Positions 1 to 6,624 of a stretch of 38,131 bases of DNA are shown here, one piece after another. The DNA lies in contig NZ_LZKI01000146.1 of the NCBI RefSeq assembly GCF_001672755.1, positions 1 through 38,131 of the forward strand, given 5' to 3'. This DNA comes from Mycobacterium colombiense. GTDB lineage: Bacteria; Actinomycetota; Actinomycetes; Mycobacteriales; Mycobacteriaceae. The notes beneath the pieces were generated by a model. The model saw only the letters and a program-made list of their open reading frames with translations, searched no databases and had not been told where the DNA came from. Positions within the stretch are counted from its first letter, which is position 1. The number at the start of each line of letters is the position of its first letter. The position numbers and the translations under genes are program-made.

Positions 1-128
1 ACGATCTCCACGATGTGGCCGTCGATCGCGTTGCGCTGACCGGTCAACTCCGCCAGCTCCTCGAACAGCACCTCAAGGCGCCCGCTGGGATTCACCACCA
101 CGGCGCCGGCGGATGCGGTCGAAGACAT
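1..128 (-). CDS. DUF222/13E12-type protein, N-terminal fragment (runs off window)
   Basis: Only the first 42 codons lie in the window; the gene continues past position 1. The ATG is read on the minus strand from 128. The translation contains the block LEVLFEELAELTGQRNAIDG, which I recognise as the usual N-terminal region of mycobacterial 13E12-repeat (DUF222, HNH endonuclease-like) proteins. The catalytic HNH part would lie outside the window, so completeness cannot be judged. No SOS box like the one at the second family member (17524) is visible upstream. The assignment rests on a short segment and on memory of the family. Confidence 0.6.
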   Translation of the reverse strand, partial: MSSTASAGAVVVNPSGRLEVLFEELAELTGQRNAIDGHIVEI

Positions 129-242
129 GACGTCATCATCGCAGCCCCCACCGACAAAAACGGTCTCCCTCGATCCCCGGCCCAAAGGTGGTGCGCGCAA
201 ATCGAGCTTCAGACGCTGATATGCCGCGGATAGCTACCGCCC

Positions 243-773
243 CTATGAGATCACCGGTTCCCACCGCCGGTCGCGGCCAAGCCGCGCCAAAAGCCTTGCC
301 TGCGCATCATTTTCGTCGCTCGGCGTGATCGGTGCACCGAACATCCCGGACGCGGCCAAGGCCTGCGGATCTGCCGGCAGGCCGGCGCAGAACATTTCAC
401 ACCACGCGGGGTCCAGAGCGTCGTCGGCGCCAACCGCGCGGGCGAGGTCCCAGGTATGCACAAGGACATCACGGGTCAGATTCGGCATCAACCGGTACTC
501 GTCGAGCTGTGTCGCTCCGCCGAATCCAAGAGCCTCCGTCAGCGAGCGATAGGTGAGTCGCCAGCGCGTCCGGGGGTCATCGCGCGGCCGGTCGGGCTTC
601 AAACCCAAGGGACGCAACAGGAGAACGTCATGAAACCCGATCACGTGCTCGAGCACTCCCCGCGCGTCCCACGCATCACACGGCGACGGACGGTCCCACT
701 TGCCGGTCGCCGCGGTGACCGCCTCACCGAAGCGACGGCAGACCGCCAGGTGCAATTCGCCGACGTCATCCAT
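243..773 (-). CDS. DinB-like / TIGR03086-type metal-binding protein
   Basis: The 176-residue product has the four-helix-bundle pattern of the mycothiol-dependent maleylpyruvate isomerase N-terminal (DinB-like) superfamily. Likely metal ligands are His43 and His48 in the stretch LEHVIGFH, and His105 in VHTWDLA; the H-x-W-D-L-A block is characteristic of TIGR03086-type proteins. Members are small soluble proteins, some of them thiol-dependent transferases or isomerases, but most have no proven reaction. The ATG at 773 overlaps the end of the upstream MaoC gene by 8 bp, so the gene appears translationally coupled and is the last gene of the operon starting at the Rieske oxygenase. Its role in the pathway is not evident. 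Confidence 0.75.
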   Translation of the reverse strand: MDDVGELHLAVCRRFGEAVTAATGKWDRPSPCDAWDARGVLEHVIGFHDVLLLRPLGLKPDRPRDDPRTRWRLTYRSLTEALGFGGATQLDEYRLMPNLTRDVLVHTWDLARAVGADDALDPAWCEMFCAGLPADPQALAASGMFGAPITPSDENDAQARLLARLGRDRRWEPVIS

Positions 774-1227
774 CGCCGTCGCGCGGGGACTCGGGTACCT
801 GCAAGGTCAACTCGACCGGGCAGCAGAGCGCGCCATGCTGATTGGTCACCTGGATTTCGACGTCGACCAGGCAGCGCGGCGGGTCCACCGAGGCGTCCCG
901 GCGCTTCGCCACGGCCCGGCCCCGGCCGATCATCGTGTCGCCGGCATACACCGACCCGGCCAGCCGCATGGACCGGCGCACCACGCGCGACCGCGGACCG
1001 GCCCAGTCCGTCGCGACGCGGTCGGCGAACCCGGCCAGGTGCATCGTGTTAATGTAGATTGTCGGATTCCCCTGAGCCGCAGCGTAATCCGGATCGAAAT
1101 GGCCCGGGAAATAGTCCCATGTCGCTCCGGCGTTCTCCACCACCCGCTGGTAGCTGATGTGGTCGACGACTTCCGGCAGCTCCACCGGAACGGTGAGCTG
1201 GTTCCAGTCCAGGCCGTCGTCGCTCAC
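766..1227 (-). CDS. MaoC-like hotdog dehydratase subunit
   Basis: A 153-residue single-hotdog protein of the MaoC/R-specific enoyl-CoA hydratase superfamily. The segment GHFDPDYAAAQGNPTIYINT (residues 42-61) sits where the hydratase motif of the family lies, but the classical D-x-N-P-x-H form is not kept, so the catalytic residues are uncertain (His43 and Asp45 are candidates). The GTG start overlaps the stop of the preceding FAS1-like dehydratase gene in a GTGA junction. Pairing of a MaoC domain with a separate FAS1-like dehydratase subunit resembles HadAB and the ChsH1-ChsH2 hydratase of cholesterol catabolism. I infer that the two products form one heteromeric enoyl-CoA hydratase acting after an acyl-CoA dehydrogenase. 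Confidence 0.8.
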   Translation of the reverse strand: MSDDGLDWNQLTVPVELPEVVDHISYQRVVENAGATWDYFPGHFDPDYAAAQGNPTIYINTMHLAGFADRVATDWAGPRSRVVRRSMRLAGSVYAGDTMIGRGRAVAKRRDASVDPPRCLVDVEIQVTNQHGALCCPVELTLQVPESPRDGDG

Positions 1228-1754
1228 GGGAAGGCCCCGGGAGTGAACCGGAACAAGGTGTTGCGGCAGGTCGCCACCACGGCCCCGTCCTGGCGGCGAA
1301 AGGTCTCCAGCGTCTCGACGAAATGACCGACGCCGAGCCGCGTCCGTTTTTCGGGTGACACCGAGACCAGCTCGTCGACAACGGTCAACACGTCGCCCTC
1401 GACGATGGGCTCGGGGAACTCAACCTCATTGGCCGCGTTGACGAATGTGGTACCCGGCAGCGGCACCCGCAGGGCGATCAACGAAGCGGTCCCGCGACCC
1501 CCGGGTTGCCACGGCGGTGTGATCAGCCAGCCCATCAGCAGCGCCGGCGGCGCCAGCAGGGCTCCCCAGTGCTGCCGGGCGAACTCCGGATCCCAATACG
1601 AGCGATTGCCGTCCCGGACCATCGCGGCGAACAACTGGATGCGCGCGGCGCTGACCGCGGTCGCCGCGGTGCGGGGCTCGCTTTTCGCCCCGACCATCCG
1701 CAGCGCATCTTCGTAGCTGCCGAAGGCCAGCCGCTGACTGAAGTCCTGATCCAC
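1224..1754 (-). CDS. FAS1-like dehydratase domain (MaoC N-type) subunit
   Basis: The product is a single FAS1-like dehydratase (MaoC_dehydrat_N type) hotdog domain of about 176 residues, recognisable from the segments ALLAPPALLMGWLI, FVNAANEVEFPEPIVEGD and TLFRFTPGAFP. I chose the GTG at 1754 because it leaves a 13-bp gap to the upstream SnoaL-like gene; the ATG at 1817 would give 197 residues but would overlap that gene by 50 bp with non-family sequence. The gene ends in a GTGA overlap with the MaoC-like gene, so the two subunits are coupled and probably made in equal amounts. The likely activity is reversible hydration of a 2-enoyl-CoA as part of a heteromer. The substrate is unknown. Confidence 0.8.
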   Translation of the reverse strand: MDQDFSQRLAFGSYEDALRMVGAKSEPRTAATAVSAARIQLFAAMVRDGNRSYWDPEFARQHWGALLAPPALLMGWLITPPWQPGGRGTASLIALRVPLPGTTFVNAANEVEFPEPIVEGDVLTVVDELVSVSPEKRTRLGVGHFVETLETFRRQDGAVVATCRNTLFRFTPGAFP

Positions 1755-1767
1755 GTATCGGTGTCGC

Positions 1768-2193
1768 TCACATGACGAGCGGATGCCGACTGGGGACCGA
1801 ATCCCATTCCAGCACACGGGAAGTGAAGTACCAGCCGCCGCGCTCGTAAATCAGCTTGTCCTTGAAGGTGCCGGTGGCCCGGAGCGTGATGTCGCCGAAC
1901 ATGCTGGCGAACAGCACGACGACGCAACGCTGGACCGCGTCGATCCCGTCGACTTTGATCTCGTGGTCGACGGTGATCATGCGCTGTCCGTCACCGCCGT
2001 CAAAGGCGGCGCTCAGATCGTCGAACACCTCGCCATCGCGGGTGTAGCTGGCGCCGGAATGGCGGAAGGTCGCGACCCAGCGCTTGCGGTTACCGTCGGA
2101 ATACGCCCGATTGTGCCGAGCATTCAGGTCCAGGATGGCAGCGCGCCCGGTGACGGCTTGGAGCATTTGCTGTTCCTGATAAGTCATGGTCAT
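1768..2193 (-). CDS. SnoaL-like / NTF2-fold protein
   Basis: A 141-residue protein of the SnoaL/NTF2-like fold, seen from the N-terminal helix (AAILDLNARHNRAYSDGN), the RWVATFRHSGASYTRDGEVF segment, and the C-terminal strands ending in GGWYFTSRVLEWD. Members include isomerases, hydratases and ketosteroid-isomerase-like enzymes, but many are only structural. The start is taken at the ATG at 2193, where a purine-rich GGAAA lies about 10 bases upstream; the longer frame to 2259 lacks a ribosome-binding site. It lies between fadD and the dehydratase pair in the same orientation. I infer an accessory isomerase or hydratase role, but no catalytic residue can be named. Confidence 0.75.
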   Translation of the reverse strand: MTMTYQEQQMLQAVTGRAAILDLNARHNRAYSDGNRKRWVATFRHSGASYTRDGEVFDDLSAAFDGGDGQRMITVDHEIKVDGIDAVQRCVVVLFASMFGDITLRATGTFKDKLIYERGGWYFTSRVLEWDSVPSRHPLVM

Positions 2194-2285
2194 CGCTTTT
2201 CCAGCCTCTCTCGGAAATGACTGCCAGCAATCGGCTGATGGAACATTAAGGCAACTCAACGACTATTACGTGACATTAATGGAAC
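2194..2285 (-). other. Short AT-rich spacer within the operon
   Basis: This 92-bp gap between the SnoaL-like gene and fadD is much richer in A+T than its surroundings and contains two GGAAC-containing repeats (near 2240 and 2280) next to ATTAA runs. It may hold an internal promoter for the downstream four genes. I see no hairpin strong enough to be called a terminator. Confidence 0.3.
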
Positions 2286-3872
2286 CTAACGGCTAACGAT
2301 ATACCCCCTACTTTCACGATCCCACGCTCCCGGATTGACGCCCCGTTCGCGCAATAAGTCTTTACGAATCCGGCCGATCACATTCTTGGGGAGTTCGCTC
2401 ACGGCCTCCACGAACCGCGGCACGCAGAAGTAGGGCATGCGCGCCGCGCAGAAGTCGAGGAGTTCCGCGAAATCCAGTGTGGCGCCAGGCTGCAACGTGA
2501 GGACCACCAGGACGTCGTCCTCTCCCAGCTCGCTGGGCACGCCGACGGCGGCCGCCTCCGCCACGGCGGGATGGCGCATGACAACGCCCTCCACTTCGAC
2601 TGAGGAGATGTTTTCACCGCGGCGGCGCAACGCATCCTTGATTCGATCCACATACGTCAGATTCTGATCGCGATCGAGCCGCCCGAGGTCGCCGGTGCGA
2701 AACCATTCCGGATGCGGCTTGATCTGCGAATCCGCGCCGACGTAACCTTCGCTCATCACGTGCGGATACCTGGGCCGGCAGGCGATCTCACCCACGGCGT
2801 CGGCGGGCAGCGGGTTTCCTGATTCGTCGAGGATGCGCACCTCGAAATCGGGATTCGGCCGCCCCGAGGTTCCGGGAACCCCGTCGTCGGCCAGCGCCTT
2901 GACCGCGATGGGAAACGCCTCGGTGAGCCCGTACATCGTGACGATGCGGCAGCCGTACCGCTTTTCGATGTCGCGGTAGCAGTCCGCGTCGATCGGCGCG
3001 GCGGAGATGAACCGCAACGGCAGCCGTGCGTCGCCCGGATCCGCGGGCAGATTCCGCAGCATCGACACCATCGCCCCGGCGCCGGCGAATCCGATGGCAC
3101 CGCGGGCGCGTATGTCGCCCCACACCTCGCCGGGATGAAAGGCCGCAGCCAGCACGGTCGTTGCGCCGACCAACATGGGCGCCAAGATGCTGGGCGCCGC
3201 GCTGAGGTGAAACAGCGGCATCGCCGTCCACAGCACCTCGCCCTGGCGAAATTCCCAGGCCGATGCGACGGTAGCGGCCACCGAAAACAGGTAGTGCCAC
3301 GTCGTGGCGACCGCCTTGGACGGGCCGGTGGTCCCCGAGGTGTAGAACAAGCAACCGAGCTCGCCCGGCCCCCCGGCGCCGTCGGCCGGCACGCGGTCCG
3401 TGTCCTGACAGAGCGTCGCGGTCAGTGAATCATCCTGCACCACAATGCTCGTCAGGGATTCCGCTGCGTCGGCGACCTCGGCGGCGCGGGGCCGGCGTTC
3501 GGCGTCGGTCAGCATCACCTTGGCCTGCGACAGCCGCAGGGCGTGCAGCAGGAAGTCACCCTTGTTGGCGGCGTTGATCGCCGCGCTCACCGCCCCGATC
3601 CGCGCGGCGCCCAGCCAGAAGTACACCCATTCCGGACAGGTGCCGCTGAACAACGCGACGCGGTCACCGGGCCCGACGCCCAAGTCGGTCAACAGGTTTG
3701 CCGCCGCGCAGGACCGCCGGCGCATCTGCTCGAAGGTCACATCGACTCCGGCGATCGACATCATCACCCGATCGGGGTACTGCTGCGCGCGGCGATCGAG
3801 CACGGCGGGCACGGTGAAACGCTCGACGCCGTAATCGGAGGGCTGCGCGGGCCCGCTGCGGTCAGCGCACAT
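2286..3872 (-). CDS. Acyl-CoA synthetase / adenylate-forming ligase (FadD-like)
   Basis: A 528-residue class I adenylate-forming enzyme that should convert a carboxylic acid, ATP and CoA to an acyl-CoA via an acyl-adenylate. The phosphate-binding loop YTSGTTGPSK is at residues 177-186, followed by MYGLTEA (the A5 region), FRTGDLGRLD and the hinge VDRIKDALRRRGENIS. In the C-terminal A10 motif the residue after Gly500 is Arg501 (PKNVIGRIRK) where the catalytic lysine usually stands. Arg is seen in some FadD-like proteins at this point, so the enzyme may still be active, possibly using Lys504. The gene lies 18 bp after the Rieske oxygenase gene in the same orientation, suggesting that the oxygenated acid is activated here, or its precursor. 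Confidence 0.9.
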   Translation of the reverse strand: MCADRSGPAQPSDYGVERFTVPAVLDRRAQQYPDRVMMSIAGVDVTFEQMRRRSCAAANLLTDLGVGPGDRVALFSGTCPEWVYFWLGAARIGAVSAAINAANKGDFLLHALRLSQAKVMLTDAERRPRAAEVADAAESLTSIVVQDDSLTATLCQDTDRVPADGAGGPGELGCLFYTSGTTGPSKAVATTWHYLFSVAATVASAWEFRQGEVLWTAMPLFHLSAAPSILAPMLVGATTVLAAAFHPGEVWGDIRARGAIGFAGAGAMVSMLRNLPADPGDARLPLRFISAAPIDADCYRDIEKRYGCRIVTMYGLTEAFPIAVKALADDGVPGTSGRPNPDFEVRILDESGNPLPADAVGEIACRPRYPHVMSEGYVGADSQIKPHPEWFRTGDLGRLDRDQNLTYVDRIKDALRRRGENISSVEVEGVVMRHPAVAEAAAVGVPSELGEDDVLVVLTLQPGATLDFAELLDFCAARMPYFCVPRFVEAVSELPKNVIGRIRKDLLRERGVNPGAWDRESRGYIVSR

Positions 3873-3890
3873 CAGGCTGGTTGGCCCCGA

Positions 3891-5000
3891 TCAAGCTTTG
3901 GCGGCCGCCGGGTCGGGCTCGCCGTCGGCGCTGTAACCGAAGTCGGAGGGTGACTGCTCCTCCCCCGGGTAAAAGCGGTGCGCCCAGCGGCGAAGGGCCG
4001 CGTAGTCGTGCGCCTCTTCCGGAGCCAGGTTCGGCTTCTCCAGGTATTTCATGTTCTCCCAGGTGAAGAAGTCCTGTTTGATCACCTCTTGCTGCAAGGC
4101 GAGGAACCGGGCGGCGCGGCCGGTGGGCACGTCGCCGCTGTCGCCCGGTTCACGTACGGACGCCTGGGTGTAGAAGTAGTCGGTGTAGTCCTCGTCGACC
4201 GGCGTCTGGCCGGTGACCTGCACGGTTGCCACCAGCTCGCTGGGAAAGCGCACCACGCCCAGGCCCAGCGAGTAGTTGTCGTAGATGATCTTGGCGTCGA
4301 CCGGACCGTTGGGGGTTAGCCACGTCTGCGCCCGGCCGCCGCCGAAGTGGGCGTTGACGGTGGCGTGCAGGTGATAGCCGGCCACCTCGAACGACGCCGT
4401 GGTGGCCGGATTGGCGGCCTTGTGCACGTACTGGACGTGGTAGGGGTCGGCGGCATTTTCGATGATCATCTGCGGATGCACTTTGACGCGGTTGAGCATC
4501 TGGGTGTGCGGGTGCAGCGGGTAGTACTCGTTGGTTTCGAGTTCCGGCAGCACCGGCGGCTGCCAGTACGGCGCCCGGCCGTGGCGCTCGTGCCAGGCCA
4601 GGATGAAGCCGTACCACTCCATGCTCGGATAAGTCCGGATGCGGACGTTGTTCTTGCAGCCGATCTTGCTGTAGGGAATCAGCGCGTTGGTGCCGTCGCC
4701 GCGCCACTGCCAGCCGTGCCAGGGGCACACGATGTTTTCGCCTTCCACGGTGCCGCCGACCCCGAGGTTGGCGCCGAGGTGCTGGCAGTAGGCCTCCATC
4801 ACGTGAACCCGGCCCGACGCGGTGCGGAAGAGCACCAACTCCTCACCGAAGTAGTGCGCGCGCCTGACCTGGCCGGGAGCCAGGTCGGTTCCGAAGGCGA
4901 CGATGAACCAGCCCGTCGGGAAACGGTAGGTCGACAGGGCGATGCCGCCCGGACCGAACTCCCGTTCTGAAGGGTCTGAATCTGGAATCGTATTCGTCAC
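3891..5000 (-). CDS. Rieske non-heme iron oxygenase, KshA-like terminal component
   Basis: The oxygenase component of a Rieske mono- or dioxygenase (about 369 residues). The [2Fe-2S] ligands are Cys72, His74, Cys92 and His95 (C-x-H then CPWH). The mononuclear iron site is D-x2-H-x4-H at Asp185, His188 and His193 (ADPYHVQYVH), the spacing found in KshA, the 3-ketosteroid 9-alpha-hydroxylase oxygenase; the third ligand is probably the Asp in KQDFFTWENM. I take the GTG at 5000 as start because GGAG lies five bases upstream; a GTG at 5018 would add six residues. No ferredoxin reductase (KshB-like) gene lies nearby, so electrons must come from elsewhere. It is first in a minus-strand operon with fadD and the hydratase genes. 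Confidence 0.9.
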   Translation of the reverse strand: MTNTIPDSDPSEREFGPGGIALSTYRFPTGWFIVAFGTDLAPGQVRRAHYFGEELVLFRTASGRVHVMEAYCQHLGANLGVGGTVEGENIVCPWHGWQWRGDGTNALIPYSKIGCKNNVRIRTYPSMEWYGFILAWHERHGRAPYWQPPVLPELETNEYYPLHPHTQMLNRVKVHPQMIIENAADPYHVQYVHKAANPATTASFEVAGYHLHATVNAHFGGGRAQTWLTPNGPVDAKIIYDNYSLGLGVVRFPSELVATVQVTGQTPVDEDYTDYFYTQASVREPGDSGDVPTGRAARFLALQQEVIKQDFFTWENMKYLEKPNLAPEEAHDYAALRRWAHRFYPGEEQSPSDFGYSADGEPDPAAAKA

Positions 5001-5071
5001 GAGAACTCCGTTTCCCACGCGGCCGGGCGCACTTTGGGCCGCTCTTACCTCACCGCGTTTCGACGACTAAA

Positions 5072-5093
5072 GTCTATTTTTACTATTTTAGAC
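5072..5093 (+). promoter_or_regulatory. Divergent control region with CTATTTTAG element, site A
   Basis: Between the Rieske oxygenase (minus) and P450 (plus) genes lies a strongly AT-rich stretch. It contains the 9-mer CTATTTTAG at 5083-5091 and outer arms GTCTA/TAGAC (5072-5076 and 5089-5093). The 9-mer occurs exactly, on the other strand, in the control region at 9069-9077, and in near form at 11592 and 30368. It may be an operator for a shared regulator; TACTAT at 5081-5086 could also serve as a -10 box for the P450 gene. Confidence 0.5.
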
Positions 5094-5154
5094 ATTGAAC
5101 GTCAACGCGACGCTGGCCGGTGGTCGCGTGGTGCATGAGCCAATGGGGGTTCGC

Positions 5155-6393
5155 ATGACGGCCGCTGCGGTGGACCTTTCCGACTTCGCCTTGTGGCGTA
5201 ACGGTTTTCCCGACGAGTTGTTCGCCGACCTGCGGCGTACCATGCCGCTTTTCAAGCATGAGCTGACACCGGGTGTCGCCGACACCGTCCGGCGCCAGTT
5301 CTGGGTGGCCACTAAACACCGGCACGCGGTCCGCCTGCATCGCGACACAGAGTCGTTCACCGCGGCCGACGGCCCGCTCATCCAGCCGGTCGCCATGTTC
5401 TCGTCGTTCCCGACGATCATCACGCTGGACCCGCCGGACCTGAACAAGCGTCGCAAACTGATCTCCAACGCCTTCAACCCGCGTGCGATCGCCAAGCTGG
5501 AGAACGGGATCCGGGCGCGCGCGGCGGGGATGATCGACGGTCTGCTCGCCAACGGCGGCGGCGACTGGATCGAGGACGTGGCCGATGCGCTACCGATGAC
5601 GGTGATCGGCGACATCATCGGCATCCCGGACGAGGACCGGCCGCGAATCTTCGACATCTTCGACCGCATCCTCAAGGCCCTTGCGCCCGAGGCAGGCCCG
5701 AGCGGCCAGGTGGAACTCGAGCTGTTCGGCTCGGTCTTCAGCTACGCGATGGAGCTCACCGCCGATAAGCGGCGCAACCCGACAGACGACATCTGGAGCA
5801 CGCTGGCCACCGCGGTGATCACCGGCGACGACGGCGAACAGTTCAGCCTGCCCGAGAACGAACTCGAGTTCTTCTTCTTCGTGCTGGCGTTCGCCGGCAG
5901 CGACACCACGAAGAACGCACTGGCCATCGGGCTGCAGGAATTCGTCGCCAATCCCGAGCAGATCGACCGCTACCGCGAGGACGAAGCGCTACGCCCCAGC
6001 GCGGTCGAGGAGGTGCTGCGCTGGGCGTCGCCGGTGGCCTATTGGACGCGCACCGCAAAACTCGACGTCGAGATGGACGGCCAGCACATCGCCAAGGGCG
6101 ACCGCGTGGTGTCGACGCTACGGTCGGCCAACCGCGACGAGGAGGTCTTCGAGTCCCCGTTCACCTTCGACATCGGCCGGCAGCCCAACCCCCACGTGGC
6201 GTTCGGCGGCGGCGGACCGCATCACTGCCTTGGCGCGATGCTGGCCCGCGCGGAGCTCCGCGCGGTCCTCGACGAGCTGTTCCTGCGCTGCGATGACATC
6301 GAGATCGGCCCGGCGAAGGTGGCCCATCCGAACCTGACCACCAACATGTCGATCTACGACGAGATGGCCATCTCGCTGACCGAGCGGCGCTGA
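5155..6393 (+). CDS. Cytochrome P450 (first)
   Basis: A 412-residue bacterial class I P450. The I-helix oxygen-activation motif AGSDTT is at residues 247-252, the K-helix E-x-x-R is Glu286 to Arg289, and the haem loop FGGGGPHHCLG carries the cysteine ligand near residue 358. I chose the ATG at 5155, which is preceded at five bases by a run of five G; the frame is open to 5095 but lacks a better start. The haem loop resembles those of mycobacterial CYP families that hydroxylate sterol or terpenoid side chains, but I do not assign a family. The gene diverges from the Rieske operon and converges on the ferredoxin gene at 6415, its likely electron donor. Confidence 0.93.
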   Translation: MTAAAVDLSDFALWRNGFPDELFADLRRTMPLFKHELTPGVADTVRRQFWVATKHRHAVRLHRDTESFTAADGPLIQPVAMFSSFPTIITLDPPDLNKRRKLISNAFNPRAIAKLENGIRARAAGMIDGLLANGGGDWIEDVADALPMTVIGDIIGIPDEDRPRIFDIFDRILKALAPEAGPSGQVELELFGSVFSYAMELTADKRRNPTDDIWSTLATAVITGDDGEQFSLPENELEFFFFVLAFAGSDTTKNALAIGLQEFVANPEQIDRYREDEALRPSAVEEVLRWASPVAYWTRTAKLDVEMDGQHIAKGDRVVSTLRSANRDEEVFESPFTFDIGRQPNPHVAFGGGGPHHCLGAMLARAELRAVLDELFLRCDDIEIGPAKVAHPNLTTNMSIYDEMAISLTERR

Positions 6394-6401
6394 GTCAGCG
6401 C
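6387..6401 (+). terminator. Small palindrome at convergent gene ends
   Basis: The 15-bp palindrome GCGCTGAGTCAGCGC spans the P450 stop codon, between the convergent P450 and ferredoxin genes. The loop would be too tight for the full stem and there is no T run, so terminator function is only a possibility. Confidence 0.2.
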
Positions 6402-6414
6402 GCTCAGCCGGCGG

Positions 6415-6606
6415 TCAGTCCAGCAGGCGCAACGCGGCCTTGGGACACTGATCCACCGCCGCGCGGACGTCGATTTCCAGGCGCGGCGGCACGGGGCCGT
6501 CCGCGATCTGCACCACGTCCTCGTCACCCAGCTCGAACACTTCCGCCGCGAGCGATTCGCAGAAGCCGTTGGCCTCACACAAGTTTTCGTCGACCGTTAC
6601 ACGCAT
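6415..6606 (-). CDS. [3Fe-4S] ferredoxin
   Basis: A 63-residue ferredoxin of the type that serves actinobacterial P450s. The cluster ligands are Cys10 and Cys16 (C-E-A-N-G-F-C) and the cysteine of QCPKAAL near residue 54, the pattern C-x2-X-x2-C...C-P of single-cluster [3Fe-4S] ferredoxins. The variable position, often His or Ala, is Asn13. The ATG at 6606 has GGAGGG seven bases upstream. It lies 18 bp downstream of the CoA-transferase gene, probably on the same transcript, and faces the end of the P450 gene. I infer that it reduces the P450 at 5155 and perhaps the one at 30472; no reductase gene is present. Confidence 0.92.
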   Translation of the reverse strand: MRVTVDENLCEANGFCESLAAEVFELGDEDVVQIADGPVPPRLEIDVRAAVDQCPKAALRLLD

Positions 6607-6624
6607 CAGATGCCCTCCACTTCT

